64,000 nt of DNA, taken from assembly GCF_006496635.1 (NCBI RefSeq), contig NZ_CP022958.1, positions 1,550,001 through 1,614,000 of the forward strand, written 5' to 3'. A program made the position numbers and the translations under genes. This document shows positions 40,861-51,692 of this stretch, piece after piece. Source of the stretch: Azoarcus sp. DD4. GTDB taxonomy: Bacteria > Pseudomonadota > Gammaproteobacteria > Burkholderiales > Rhodocyclaceae. Each line of letters begins with the position of its first letter. The stretch's first letter is position 1. The notes beneath the pieces were generated by a model. It worked only from the letters and a program-made list of their open reading frames with translations. It was not told the DNA's origin and made no database searches.

Positions 40861-41005
40861 CCAGCCGTTGAATGAGGGTATTATTTACTGTCTGTAGCTG
40901 GGTCGAGCCAGCGAGATGCACGTCAGATGCATTGATCAAAAGAGACAGGGCGGGCCAGGCCGACGCCAGATCGGCCGTAGCCCGTCCGCTCCAAAGGAGT
41001 GAGAC

Positions 41006-43069
<2,064 letters not shown>

Positions 43070-43221
43070 GCCGCATCTTCCTGTTGCGTATCTTCACCAC
43101 TGCGGCCGCCGGGGCATACCCGGCGGCCGCAGTGCTTTGCAGGCCGCGCCTTGCCAGCGCAATGGCGGCCGGCCTGCCTGTCCCAATATCAGTCGTGCCC
43201 CGCGAGGCACGCTGGCGGTGG
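43070..43221. other. Intergenic DNA upstream of the glyoxalase I/GMC operon
   Basis: Part of a 388-base gap. GCGGCCGCCGGG and CCCGGCGGCCGC at about 43104-43128 form a hairpin that may end mimR transcription. A poor extra copy of the activator dyad (TGTCCCAATATCAGTCG, two core mismatches) lies at 43179-43195, 26 bases before the good one. Confidence 0.45.
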
Positions 43222-43238
43222 CGTCCGATCTTGGGACG
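43222..43238 (+). promoter_or_regulatory. Upstream activator site for the glyoxalase I/GMC dehydrogenase operon
   Basis: CGTCCGATCTTGGGACG is a 17-bp dyad with perfect GTCC-N7-GGAC core, 95 bp before the -24 element at 43334. A/T-rich DNA at 43273-43310 separates it from the promoter. Confidence 0.75.
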
Positions 43239-43333
43239 CGGGTCATCCCGCGCGCGTGCGCTGCGGTCGGGTCTGGAAAATAAAGTCTATAAAATACAGT
43301 ATGTTGCAGTGATTCTTCGGGTGTTGCGCGGCT

Positions 43334-43349
43334 TGGCACAGGGGTTGCA
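43334..43349 (+). promoter_or_regulatory. Sigma-54 (-24/-12) promoter of the glyoxalase I/GMC operon
   Basis: TGGCAC-AGGGG-TTGCA is a perfect consensus sigma-54 promoter. Transcription would start near 43360, about 98 bases before the gloA ATG. Confidence 0.88.
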
Positions 43350-43457
43350 ATAAGGCTTTCTGCAAGCTGCCGTCGTGCCGAGGGGAAGGGCTCTCCTCCT
43401 GTGAACGACCCCGACGCACGCGGCGCTTGCCTCCGAGAACCATAGAGGGAGACGCCC

Positions 43458-43859
43458 ATGCCAAAGCCAAAACTCATCCACACCATGATCCGGGTCCTGG
43501 ACCTGGACAAGTCCCTGGCCTTCTACCGCGATGCGCTAGCACTGGAAGAGGCCTACCGCCTCGACTTCCCCGACTTCGCGCTGGCCTACCTGCGCAACCC
43601 CGAGAACGACTTCGAGCTGGAACTCACGCTCAACAAGGGGCGCAGCGAGCCCTACACCCACGGCACCGGCTACGGCCACATCGCCGTCTGCGTAGACGAC
43701 GTCGAGGCCGAGCATCGCCGCCTCGTCGCGCTGGGCCTGCTGCCCACCGACGTCAAGAGCTTCCGCGACGGCGACGCCCTGATCGCCCGCTTCTTCTTCA
43801 TCCAGGACCCCGACGGCTACAAGGTCGAGGTGCTGGAACGCCACGGCCACTACCAGTGA
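43458..43859 (+). CDS. gloA: Lactoylglutathione lyase (glyoxalase I)
   Basis: A 133-residue VOC-fold protein. The four metal ligands of bacterial GloA are present: His8 (LIHTMIRV), Glu55 (ELELTLN), His74 (GYGHIAV) and Glu124 (YKVEVLE). The sequence follows E. coli GloA closely along its whole length, so a true glyoxalase I is much more likely than an extradiol dioxygenase. It turns the methylglyoxal-glutathione adduct into S-D-lactoylglutathione, the substrate of the GloB at 24692. It is the first gene behind a perfect sigma-54 promoter and is followed by an alcohol dehydrogenase, which fits acetol oxidation to methylglyoxal. Confidence 0.92.
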   Translation: MPKPKLIHTMIRVLDLDKSLAFYRDALALEEAYRLDFPDFALAYLRNPENDFELELTLNKGRSEPYTHGTGYGHIAVCVDDVEAEHRRLVALGLLPTDVKSFRDGDALIARFFFIQDPDGYKVEVLERHGHYQ

Positions 43860-43912
43860 CCGCGGCCCCGGCAGCGCAGTAGCACCCCCATACCAACAAG
43901 GAGAGAGACAAC

Positions 43913-44506
43913 ATGTCCGAACATCCCGTATCCCTCGGCGCGCTCGCCGCGCCGCGCGTGACCCGGCGGGCCTTCCTCAAGGGCAGCGGCCTGCTCGTGG
44001 GCACCCTGTGGGCCAGTTCCAGCGCACTGCTGGCGCTCGCCCCGAGCCGCGCCTGGGCGCTGGAGCTGAAGAGCCTGGACCAGGCCACCGGTGAAGCGCT
44101 GCTCGGCTTCTGTCGCCGCATCTTCCCCCACGACAAGCTGGACGACGCCGTCTATGCACTGGTGGTGAAGGAGCTGGATGCCGCCGCTGCCAAGAGCCCC
44201 GAGACCCGCAAGCTGCTGGTGGACGGCGTCGCCACGCTGGCCCAGCTGGCGGGCGGCAACTGGGCGGGCGCACCGCTGGCCAAGAAGGACGCCATCGTCG
44301 CCAGCCTGGCCGGCAAGCCCTTCTTCCTGAAGGTGCATGGCACCGCGGTAGTGGCGCTCTACAACAACGAACTGGCTTTTGCCCACTTCGGCTACGAAGG
44401 CAATGCCTTCCAGCAGGGCGGCGGCTATCTGCTGCGCGGCTTCAACGACCTGAAGTGGCTGCCCAACCCGAGCGCCCAGGCCAGCCCGGCGCCGTTCGGC
44501 GCCTGA
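43913..44506 (+). CDS. Tat-exported small subunit of a GMC dehydrogenase (gluconate 2-dehydrogenase subunit 3-like)
   Basis: A 197-residue protein with a twin-arginine signal (TRRAFLKGSG at residues ~17-26, hydrophobic core, AWA cleavage site near 47). The mature part is helical (GEALLGFCRRIFPHDKLDDAVYALVVKELDAAA ... FEGNAF-like end) and fits the small subunit of gluconate/sorbitol-type dehydrogenases. It probably folds with the large FAD subunit encoded 25 bases later and takes it through the Tat system, since that protein has no signal of its own. No cytochrome c subunit gene follows. Confidence 0.82.
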   Translation: MSEHPVSLGALAAPRVTRRAFLKGSGLLVGTLWASSSALLALAPSRAWALELKSLDQATGEALLGFCRRIFPHDKLDDAVYALVVKELDAAAAKSPETRKLLVDGVATLAQLAGGNWAGAPLAKKDAIVASLAGKPFFLKVHGTAVVALYNNELAFAHFGYEGNAFQQGGGYLLRGFNDLKWLPNPSAQASPAPFGA

Positions 44507-44531
44507 CCCCGCATCCGAGGACAAGAACATC

Positions 44532-46097
44532 ATGGCAACGTACAAGCACGACGACAATTCGGTAGTGGTCATCATCGGTTCGGGCGCCGGCGGCGGCACC
44601 CTGGCCAACGAGCTGTGCCAGAAGGGCGTGAAGGTGGTGGTGCTGGAGGCGGGCAAGCGCCAGTCGCCGGCCACCTTCATCAACGACGAGTGGGCCGCGT
44701 TCGGTCAGCTGTCGTGGACCGACAAGCGAACCACCTCCGGCAGCTGGCGGGTGGCGAAGGACTTTCCCAACCTGCCGGCCTGGATCTGCAAGACGGTGGG
44801 TGGCACCACCACGCACTGGGCGGGCGCCTCGCTGCGCTTCCAGGAGCACGAGTTCCAGGCGCGCACGGTGTATGGCGACGTCGCCGGCGCCAACCTGCTC
44901 GACTGGCCGCTGACGCTGAAGGAGCTGGAACCCTACTACGCGCGCGCCGAAGACAAGATGGGCGTGACGCGCACCACCGACATCCCCGGCCTGCCCGGCA
45001 ACAACAACTTCAAGGTGTTCTATAACGGCGCCACCAAGCTGGGCTACGGCGCGACCACCGGGCGCATGGCGATCAACAGCCAGCCGCGCGCCGATCGCGG
45101 CGCCTGCCAGCAGTACGGCTTCTGTTTCCAGGGCTGCAAGAGCGGCGCCAAGTGGTCCACGCTCTATACGGAGATTCCCGCCGCGGAGAAGACCGGCAAG
45201 CTGGAGCTGCGCACCGAATGCCACGTCGCCCGCATCGAGCACGATGCCGCTGGCAAGGTCAGCGGTGTGGTGTATTTCGACAAGGACGGCAAGGAGCAGC
45301 GCCAGAAGGCGAGGGTGGTGTGCGTGGCCGGCAACGCCATCGAGACGCCGCGCCTGCTGCTGATGTCGGCCTCGAGCAAGTTCCCCAACGGGCTGGCCAA
45401 CTCGTCGGGCCAGGTCGGCCGCAACTACATGCGCCACACCACCGGTTCGGTCTACGCCACCTTCGAGCAGGAGGTGCGCATGTACCGCGGCACCACCATG
45501 GCCGGCATCGTGCAGGACGAGGCGCACCACAACACCAAGCGCGGCTTTGCCGGCGGCTACGAGCTGGAGACGCTGTCGCTCGGCCTGCCCTTCATGGCCG
45601 CCTTCCTCAACCCCGGCGGCTGGGGCAAGGACTTCGCCGATGCCATGGACCACTACGCGCACATGGCGGGGCTGTGGATCGTCGGCGAGGACATGCCGCA
45701 GGAATCCAACCGCATCACCCTGCATGCCACCGAGAAGGACCAGTGGGGCCTGCCGGTGCCCAACGTGCACTACGACGACCACCCCAACGACGTCGCCATG
45801 CGCAAGCACGCCTACCAGCAGTCCACGGCGCTGTACCAGGCGGTGGGGGCGAAGAAGGTGTACGAGGTGCCGCCCTATCCCTCGACCCACAACCTGGGCA
45901 CCTGCCGCATGAGCGCAAAGGCGCGTGACGGCGTGGTGAACAAGTGGGGCCAGACGCACGACATCCCCAACCTCTTCATTTCGGACGGCAGCCAGTACAC
46001 CACCGGCGCGACGGAAAACCCGACGCTGACCATCGTCACGCTGGCCATCCGCCAGGCCGAGTACATCGCCGGGCAGATGCAGGCACGCGCCCTCTGA
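44532..46097 (+). CDS. GMC-family FAD-dependent alcohol dehydrogenase, large subunit
   Basis: A 521-residue GMC oxidoreductase. It has the FAD fold VVVIIGSGAGGGTLANELC (~10-28), KTVGGTTTHWAGASLRF (~87), the FAD-covering middle region and, at the end, THNLGTCRMS and GATENPTLTIVTLAIRQAEYIAGQM with the His-Asn catalytic pair. It lacks a signal peptide, and the Tat-bearing small subunit precedes it. Such enzymes oxidise alcohols and sugars in the periplasm and feed quinones or cytochromes. In this regulon the likely substrates are 2-propanol or acetol; that is inference. Confidence 0.87.
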   Translation: MATYKHDDNSVVVIIGSGAGGGTLANELCQKGVKVVVLEAGKRQSPATFINDEWAAFGQLSWTDKRTTSGSWRVAKDFPNLPAWICKTVGGTTTHWAGASLRFQEHEFQARTVYGDVAGANLLDWPLTLKELEPYYARAEDKMGVTRTTDIPGLPGNNNFKVFYNGATKLGYGATTGRMAINSQPRADRGACQQYGFCFQGCKSGAKWSTLYTEIPAAEKTGKLELRTECHVARIEHDAAGKVSGVVYFDKDGKEQRQKARVVCVAGNAIETPRLLLMSASSKFPNGLANSSGQVGRNYMRHTTGSVYATFEQEVRMYRGTTMAGIVQDEAHHNTKRGFAGGYELETLSLGLPFMAAFLNPGGWGKDFADAMDHYAHMAGLWIVGEDMPQESNRITLHATEKDQWGLPVPNVHYDDHPNDVAMRKHAYQQSTALYQAVGAKKVYEVPPYPSTHNLGTCRMSAKARDGVVNKWGQTHDIPNLFISDGSQYTTGATENPTLTIVTLAIRQAEYIAGQMQARAL

Positions 46098-46199
46098 TCG
46101 GATGACGGCCGGTTCGCGCCGGCCGCCATCCGACGGCCCCGGGCGAGGGCCGCGGGTCAAGAATCGCTCGATACAAGAGCAGTGCACCTCCCTCCTTGG

Positions 46200-46227
46200 C
46201 GCCGGCTCCGTCCGGCGTTCTTTTTTT
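46200..46227 (+). terminator. Rho-independent terminator after the GMC operon
   Basis: The stem CGCCGG / CCGGCG is followed by TTC and a run of seven T residues. Confidence 0.8.
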
Positions 46228-46239
46228 GGTGTAGCGATC

Positions 46240-46989
46240 ATGTGGATTGCAGATCGGCGGCAGTGCCGCAACATGGGCGCCGTGCAGCACCCGCGCCGCG
46301 GGCGCAGGCTGCAGGCGATAGTCCTTGCCCTGACTTTGCTGGCGGCGCAACCGGCCAGCAGCGAGCGGCCGATGACGGTGGACGACGCCGGCACCCTGGC
46401 GGCCGGCGGCGGCAAGCTGGAACTCGGCTGGTCGCGCGACGACGACCTGCGCGGGCTCGAACTGGCGGCAGGCTATGCGCCGCTCGAGAACTTGGAGCTG
46501 GAACTGGCCTACGCGCGTGGCCACAACCCGGCCCGCGACCCCTGGCGCAACCAGTGGAGCCGGGGCCTTGCCGTCAAGTGGGTGCCGCTGCAGCCGGAAA
46601 CCGGGCTTGCCCTCGGCATCAGGTACGAAATCGTGCGCGAGGCGTTCGAGCCTGACGATGGCCCGCGTCGGTGGGGCCGCAGTCAGGGGCTGACCGGCCT
46701 GGCGAGCTGGCGCTGGGCGTCGGGCGAGGCGTTGCATCTCAATCTGGGCCGGGAATGGGGCCGTTTCGATGGCGACGACGAGGCGGTCACCACCTGGGGC
46801 GTGGGCGCCGAGCACGCCTTGTCGGACGGGTTGAGCCTGACGGTGGAAACCTACGGCGACAGCGGTAGCCGGCCGGACCGGGCCGCGGGCGGGCGTTACG
46901 AGGTCGCCGACGGCGTCAAGCTCTCGGCCGCCGTCGGTCGCGGCAATGATCGCAGCTTCTTCAACGCCGGCCTGACGTGGGAGTTCTGA
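46240..46989 (+). CDS. Hypothetical outer-membrane or periplasmic beta-rich protein
   Basis: About 249 residues, unrecognised. A signal peptide is seen at LQAIVLALTLLAAQPASSERP. The rest alternates polar and hydrophobic residues in strand pairs (GGGKLELGWSRDDDLRGLELAAGYAPLENLELELAYARG ... FFNAGLTWEF) and ends in phenylalanine, as in small outer-membrane barrels. The start is unclear: ATG at 46240, only 13 bases after the terminator, or ATG at 46273. It may be a metal- or substrate-linked porin-like protein; no family can be named. Confidence 0.65.
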   Translation: MWIADRRQCRNMGAVQHPRRGRRLQAIVLALTLLAAQPASSERPMTVDDAGTLAAGGGKLELGWSRDDDLRGLELAAGYAPLENLELELAYARGHNPARDPWRNQWSRGLAVKWVPLQPETGLALGIRYEIVREAFEPDDGPRRWGRSQGLTGLASWRWASGEALHLNLGREWGRFDGDDEAVTTWGVGAEHALSDGLSLTVETYGDSGSRPDRAAGGRYEVADGVKLSAAVGRGNDRSFFNAGLTWEF

Positions 46990-47098
46990 GCGGCGGCAGC
47001 GCACCGGGCGCGGGCTGCCGCATCTGCAGCCGGAATTGACGCCGGGGCTGACGCGGGGGCAGAGTTGCTGCCATCCACGCCGCCACAATTGACAGTCC

Positions 47099-48469
47099 AT
47101 GTCCGATCCGCGCCCCTTGCCCGAGCTGGTGTCCTTCATCGAAACCCTGGCCGAGCCGCACATCCTGTGCGACCGCAACTACCGCATCGTCGCCGCCAAC
47201 GCGGCCTATCGCGGTTCTTGCGCAGCGGGGCGTGACGTCGTCGGGCGCACCTGCTACGAAGTTTCGCACCACTACAGCGTGCCCTGCGACCGTGCCGGCG
47301 AATCCTGCCCCCTGGCCAAGAGCCTGAAGTCCGGCCAAAGGGAGCGTGTGCTGCACCTGCACCATACCCCGCGCGGCGAGGAGTACGTGAACATCGAGCT
47401 GTCGCCGGTGCGCGATGCGGCAGGGGAGATCGCCTGGTTCATCGAGAAGATGGAGCCGATGCACGTTGCCCGCGGCGTGTCCGACCATCGCGGCCTGATC
47501 GGCCGCGCGCCGGCCTTCCAGCGCATGCTCGAACTGGTGATGCGGGTGGCGCCGTCGGATGCCAGCGTGCTGCTGCAGGGCGAATCCGGCACCGGCAAGG
47601 AGCTGGTGGCCGCTGCGGTGCACGAGGCCAGCCGGCGTGCCGACCGCCCCTTCGTCGTGGTCGATTGTTCCGGGCTGCCTGAAATGCTGTTCGAGAGCGA
47701 GCTGTTCGGCCACGAACGCGGCGCCTTCACCGGCGCGGTGGCGCGCAAGACCGGCCTGGTCGAAGCCGCCAGCGGCGGCACGCTCTTCCTCGACGAGGTG
47801 GGCGACATTCCGCTCGGCATGCAGGTCAAGCTGCTGCGCCTGCTGGAAACGGGAACTTATCGCCGGGTCGGCTCCACCGAGCTGCGCCGCGCCGACATCC
47901 GGCTCGTCTCCGCTACCCACCGGCCGCTGCAGCAGATGATCCGCGACGGCCGGTTCCGGCAGGACCTCTATTTCCGCATCAACACCTTTCCGATCACCGT
48001 GCCGGCGCTGCGCGAGCGGACCGAAGACCTGCCGCTGCTGGTGGCGTCGCTGCTCGAACGGGTGGCGCCCCATCGTGGTCTGGCGCTGTCGCCCGCGGCC
48101 CTGCGGGTGCTGGCCGCCTACCCCTTCCCGGGCAATGTGCGCGAACTGCGCAACGTGCTCGAACGCGCCAGCCTGATGTGCGATGGCGATCTGATCGGGC
48201 CGGAGCACCTCGCCGAGGAAGTGCGCCAGCCGCCTTCGCCCTCGATCCCCAGCGTTGGCGGCCCGGCCTTCGCGGCGGCAGACGAGGCTGCGCTCGACCT
48301 CGACGAAGTGCAGCGCCAGGCCTTGCTCCGGGCGCTGCGCAGCCATCGCGGCAGCCGGCGCGAGTTGGCGCGCAAGCTCGGCCTGAGCGAGCGCACGCTC
48401 TACCGGCGGCTGCGGGCGCTTGGCCTCGACCAGGCGCAGACGCTGCCAGACGACGCTGACATGGCTTGA
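47099..48469 (+). CDS. PAS-AAA-Fis sigma-54-dependent activator with a cysteine-rich sensor
   Basis: A 456-residue activator. The N-terminal PAS domain (~15-120) carries Cys24, Cys41, Cys52, Cys63 and Cys70, including the motif CYEVSHH-x3-PC-x6-CP. The AAA+ domain has Walker A GESGTGKE (161-168), GAFTGA (208-213) and Walker B TLFLDEVGD (228-236). A Fis-type helix-turn-helix closes it (GSRRELARKLGLSERTLYRRLRAL). It lies directly upstream of a consensus sigma-54 promoter that drives a Rieske protein and a persulfide/CoA-disulfide reductase fusion, so it is their likely activator. The cysteines suggest a redox, metal or sulfur signal. Confidence 0.88.
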   Translation: MSDPRPLPELVSFIETLAEPHILCDRNYRIVAANAAYRGSCAAGRDVVGRTCYEVSHHYSVPCDRAGESCPLAKSLKSGQRERVLHLHHTPRGEEYVNIELSPVRDAAGEIAWFIEKMEPMHVARGVSDHRGLIGRAPAFQRMLELVMRVAPSDASVLLQGESGTGKELVAAAVHEASRRADRPFVVVDCSGLPEMLFESELFGHERGAFTGAVARKTGLVEAASGGTLFLDEVGDIPLGMQVKLLRLLETGTYRRVGSTELRRADIRLVSATHRPLQQMIRDGRFRQDLYFRINTFPITVPALRERTEDLPLLVASLLERVAPHRGLALSPAALRVLAAYPFPGNVRELRNVLERASLMCDGDLIGPEHLAEEVRQPPSPSIPSVGGPAFAAADEAALDLDEVQRQALLRALRSHRGSRRELARKLGLSERTLYRRLRALGLDQAQTLPDDADMA

Positions 48470-48483
48470 CGGAAATGGCGGTA

Positions 48484-48500
48484 GTGGCAGTGTCTGGCAC
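48484..48500 (+). promoter_or_regulatory. Candidate binding site for the second activator
   Basis: GTGGCAGTGTCTGGCAC is a 17-bp imperfect dyad (GTGSCAG-N3-CTGSCAC) 46 bp upstream of the -24 element. It differs from the GTCC-N7-GGAC sites of the mim regulon, as expected for a different activator. Confidence 0.5.
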
Positions 48501-48546
48501 CGCGACGAACGGCTTCAACCCTGCAAAACCGCGGTAACCGGGCGTT

Positions 48547-48562
48547 GGCACGGGGTTTGCAG
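48547..48562 (+). promoter_or_regulatory. Sigma-54 (-24/-12) promoter of the Rieske/CoA-disulfide reductase operon
   Basis: TGGCAC-GGGGT-TTGCA is a perfect consensus. The leader to the ATG at 48720 is about 145 bases. Confidence 0.87.
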
Positions 48563-48719
48563 AACGGGTGCTGAAGCGGGGCCGCGCCGCGGTCGCCACC
48601 CGATCGTCACCTCTGCGATCGCCAAACCCCTGGGACGGCGACAGCGCTACGGACAGGCTCCGGCGGTTCCGCTTCAACTTTCCGAACGATGCCGCCTGCA
48701 GGCCAGCCCCGGAGCCGTC

Positions 48720-49310
48720 ATGTCTGCCTTTCTCGAAGATCGTCGCAAACTGTTGATTGCCACCACCGGTGCCGGCGCCGTGGCCACTGCCGCGACGGCC
48801 GTCCCCTTCGTCGCCAGCCTGACGCCGTCGGCCCGCGCCCGCGCCAGTGGCGCGCCGGTCGAGGTCGATGTCGGCAAGCTGGCCGTCGGCGAAATGATGA
48901 CCGTCGAGTGGCGCGGCAAGCCGGTCTGGATCCTGCGACGCAGCCCGGCGATGCTGGCCGCGCTGGCGGAGCACGACGCCCGCCTGGCCGATGCAGCCTC
49001 GTCCGAGGCGCAGCAGCCCCACTACGCGACCAATCCGCATCGCTCGATCCGGCCCGAATTCCTGGTGGTGATCGGGATCTGCACCCACCTCGGCTGCTCG
49101 CCGTCGGAGAAGTTCGCCACCGGGGCGGGCGCCGGCATGGCGGCCGACTGGCCCGGCGGCTTTCTGTGCCCTTGCCACGGTTCGACTTTCGACCTTGCAG
49201 GGCGTGTCTTTCTCAAGCAGCCGGCGCCGACCAACCTCGAAGTGCCGCCCCACGCCTGGCTGTCGGATGCCGTCGTGCGCATCGGCGAGGCCGACACCGC
49301 TTCGGCCTGA
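48720..49310 (+). CDS. Orphan Rieske iron-sulfur protein of the cytochrome bc1 type
   Basis: A 196-residue protein with an N-terminal Tat-like membrane anchor (DRRKLLIATTGAGAVATAATAVPFVASLTPS) and a PetA-type Rieske domain with CTHLGC (~118-123) and CPCHGS (~149-154). The domain has the two cysteines that form the disulfide in bc1 Rieske proteins. No cytochrome b or c1 genes are beside it. It is preceded by a sigma-54 promoter and followed after 27 bases by a flavoprotein-rhodanese fusion. It may replace the normal bc1 Rieske subunit under special conditions, or serve another membrane electron path. Confidence 0.85.
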   Translation: MSAFLEDRRKLLIATTGAGAVATAATAVPFVASLTPSARARASGAPVEVDVGKLAVGEMMTVEWRGKPVWILRRSPAMLAALAEHDARLADAASSEAQQPHYATNPHRSIRPEFLVVIGICTHLGCSPSEKFATGAGAGMAADWPGGFLCPCHGSTFDLAGRVFLKQPAPTNLEVPPHAWLSDAVVRIGEADTASA

Positions 49311-49337
49311 CCCCGTATCTTCCGACAAGGCTTATCC

Positions 49338-51005
49338 ATGACGACTGTTCCCAAACTGCTGGTGATCGGCGGCGTGGCCGCCGGCGCCTCCTGCGCCGCG
49401 CGCGCCCGCCGCCTGCGCGAGGACGCCGAGATCATGATGATCGAGCGCGGCCCCGACGTCTCGTTCGCCAATTGCGGCCTGCCGTACTTCATCGGCGGCG
49501 AGATCGGCAGCCGCGAAGTGCTCGCGGTGCAGACGCCGGCCTCGCTGCAAAGCCTGCTCAAGCTCGATGTCCGCACCGGTTGCGAAGCCATACGGATAGA
49601 CCGCGCCAACAAGCGGGTCGAGGTCCGCCACCTGGACAGTGGCAGCCCCGAGTGGCAGCACTACGACAAGCTCATGCTGGCGCCCGGCGCGGCGCCGTTG
49701 CGGCCGGCCCTGCCCGGCGTCGGCGACGCCCGGATCCATACGCTGCGCAACCTGCAGGACATGGACCGCATCGTCGCCGCCACCGCGTCCGGCATGCGCG
49801 CGGTGGTGGTCGGCGCCGGCTTCATCGGCCTCGAGATGACCGAGCAGCTGCATCGCCGGGGCTTGTCGGTGCAGTTGGTCGAGCTGCAGCCGCAGGTCTT
49901 TCCCCAACTCGACGCGACCATGGCGGCGCTGCTGGAGAGCGAACTGCGCCACCACGACGTCGGCCTGACGCTGGGCGATGCGGTGGCGCGCTTCGAGCCC
50001 CTGGAGGACGCCCTGCGCTGCCACCTTGCATCCGGCAAGACGCTAGATGCCGATCTGGTGGTGCTGGCCATCGGCGTCCGCCCAGACACCGATCTCGCCC
50101 GCGAGGCCGGGCTGCAGCTCGGTCCGCAGGGACACATCGTGGTCGACGAATTCCAGCGCACGTCCGACCCCGACATCTATGCCGCCGGCGATGCCGTGGA
50201 AGTCGCCGACCGCGTATCGGGCGGACGGACCGCCGTGCCGATGGGTGGCCCGGCCAACCGGCAGGGCAGGGTGGCTGCCGACCACATGTTCCGCCCCGAC
50301 CTGGCACGTCCTTTCCCCGGTGCGCAGGGCACGGCCATCGTGCGTGCCTTCGGGGCGGTTGCCGGCATCACCGGCTGGAGCGAAAAACGCCTGCTTGCCG
50401 CCGGCACCCCCTTCGACACGGTCACCGTCAACGATCACCAGCACGCCACCTACTATCCCGGTGCACGGCCCTTGACGCTGAAGATCCTGTGGGATCCGGT
50501 GAGCGGCCGCCTGCTCGGCGCGCAGGCGAGCGGCTTCGAGGGCATAGACAAGCGCCTCGACGTGCTCGCCACCGCGATCACCGGCGGCCTTACGGTGGAG
50601 GACCTGTGCCATCTGGAGCTGGCCTACGCGCCGCCCTTCGGCACCGCCAAGGACGTGGTGAATCTGGCCGGCTTCGCGGCCTGCAACCGCCGCGACGGGC
50701 TCGTCAGCCACACCACCGCGCTGCCGACCGACCCCTGGGTGCAGGTGGTCGATGTCCGGCCCAGGCCGCTGGCCGAAGCCTATCCGGCGCCGGGCAAGGT
50801 CATCAACATTCCCTTCGCCACGCTGCGCGCCAATCTGGACAAACTGGACCGGAACCGGCCGGTGGTCACGCTGTGCGCGTTCGGCAAGATGAGCTATTTC
50901 GCCGCCCGCATCCTGCGCCAGCAGGGCTTTGCGGTCACGAGCTTCAGCGGCGGCCTCAAGGCCAACATCGATCCGCGCACGCCGGCCCGGCTGCCGAGCG
51001 TCTGA
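49338..51005 (+). CDS. CoA-disulfide reductase/NADH-dependent persulfide reductase fused to rhodanese
   Basis: A 555-residue protein. The N-terminal flavoprotein part has LLVIGGVAAGASCAARARR (~7), the redox cysteine in SFANCGLPYFIGG (~42-54), VVVGAGFIGLEMTEQL (~154) and YAAGDAVEVAD (~283). The C-terminal ~100 residues form a rhodanese domain with the active cysteine in TLCAFGKMSYFAARIL. This fusion is found in enzymes that reduce CoA disulfides, polysulfides or persulfides with NAD(P)H. Co-expression with a Rieske protein under a cysteine-rich PAS activator suggests a response to sulfide, disulfide or redox stress. Confidence 0.88.
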   Translation: MTTVPKLLVIGGVAAGASCAARARRLREDAEIMMIERGPDVSFANCGLPYFIGGEIGSREVLAVQTPASLQSLLKLDVRTGCEAIRIDRANKRVEVRHLDSGSPEWQHYDKLMLAPGAAPLRPALPGVGDARIHTLRNLQDMDRIVAATASGMRAVVVGAGFIGLEMTEQLHRRGLSVQLVELQPQVFPQLDATMAALLESELRHHDVGLTLGDAVARFEPLEDALRCHLASGKTLDADLVVLAIGVRPDTDLAREAGLQLGPQGHIVVDEFQRTSDPDIYAAGDAVEVADRVSGGRTAVPMGGPANRQGRVAADHMFRPDLARPFPGAQGTAIVRAFGAVAGITGWSEKRLLAAGTPFDTVTVNDHQHATYYPGARPLTLKILWDPVSGRLLGAQASGFEGIDKRLDVLATAITGGLTVEDLCHLELAYAPPFGTAKDVVNLAGFAACNRRDGLVSHTTALPTDPWVQVVDVRPRPLAEAYPAPGKVINIPFATLRANLDKLDRNRPVVTLCAFGKMSYFAARILRQQGFAVTSFSGGLKANIDPRTPARLPSV

Positions 51006-51057
51006 GCGCATCGGCCACGGCGCCGGCGGCAGTTGCTACCGGCGCCGTTCTCCCTCT

Positions 51058-51489
51058 TCAGTAGCGCATCTCGATGCCGACACTCTGCGCGCCTTCGCCG
51101 ACATCGAAGGCGCTGTCGTCGAAGGCCGGCGGACCGATCACCGACGGATTGTTCGACAGCCCGTAGCCCTCGGTCGGGAACATGCCCAGGCGGCGGTTGA
51201 GTTCGCCGTTACCGTCTTCGTCGTGGTAGGCCATGATCGCGTAGCGCCCGGGCGGCACCTCAGTGAAACGGACCGTCACCGTGCCGGCCGCAGCCGGCAC
51301 CTGCTCCACCGCGTAGGCCTGCGCTTCCTTGCGGAAAGTCTTGGGATCGGCGTAAAGGCCGACCCGGACGCTGCCGCGCGCATGCTGCACGCCGGCAAGA
51401 CTGACCTCCAGCGGCTGGGCGGCGAAGACCGGGCTTGCGCCGAGGGTGAAAAGAAGGGCGGCAAGGCGGGGCAGGGGTGGCGTGGTCAC
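51058..51489 (-). CDS. DUF2141 family secreted protein
   Basis: A 143-residue protein with a signal peptide (LAALLFTLGASPVFAAQ). The mature part is a single beta-sandwich: LEVSLAGVQHARGSVRVGLYADPKTF, VPPGRYAIMAYHDEDGNGELNRRLGMFPTEGYGLSNNP. This is the DUF2141 pattern. The HDEDGNGELN loop looks like a calcium-binding site. Function is unknown. It is a stand-alone leftward gene converging on the CoA-disulfide reductase gene. Confidence 0.82.
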   Translation of the reverse strand: MTTPPLPRLAALLFTLGASPVFAAQPLEVSLAGVQHARGSVRVGLYADPKTFRKEAQAYAVEQVPAAAGTVTVRFTEVPPGRYAIMAYHDEDGNGELNRRLGMFPTEGYGLSNNPSVIGPPAFDDSAFDVGEGAQSVGIEMRY

Positions 51490-51653
51490 GTCGGGGAATC
51501 CTCGGCTGGTGGAATGTCGCCGTGGTGGACGGTGTATGGGGGCGGGGGTTCCGGGCTGAGGGTGTACTGGGCCGTCGGGCTAGCGTTGCCGACCCTGAGT
51601 CCGCTTTCAGTTCTCTTGAAGGCTGACGTTTGGCTGTCAAAGCACCCATGCTA

Positions 51654-51681
51654 ATATATGAAACGACTACTAATCATATAT
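51654..51681. promoter_or_regulatory. A/T-rich inverted repeat, candidate autoregulatory operator of the ParD-like gene
   Basis: ATATATGA at 51654-51661 and TCATATAT at 51674-51681 form a perfect 8-bp inverted repeat with 12 bases between, ending 11 bases before the parD-like ATG. In such GC-rich DNA this stands out. It fits binding by ribbon-helix-helix dimers on their own promoter. Confidence 0.62.
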
Positions 51682-51692
51682 CCGGTATAAGC

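Noticed and set aside
43179..43195. Second copy of the activator dyad (TGTCCCAATATCAGTCG) before the gloA operon
   Set aside because: Two of the four right-half core bases differ. I note it only as a possible weak auxiliary contact and do not list it as a site.
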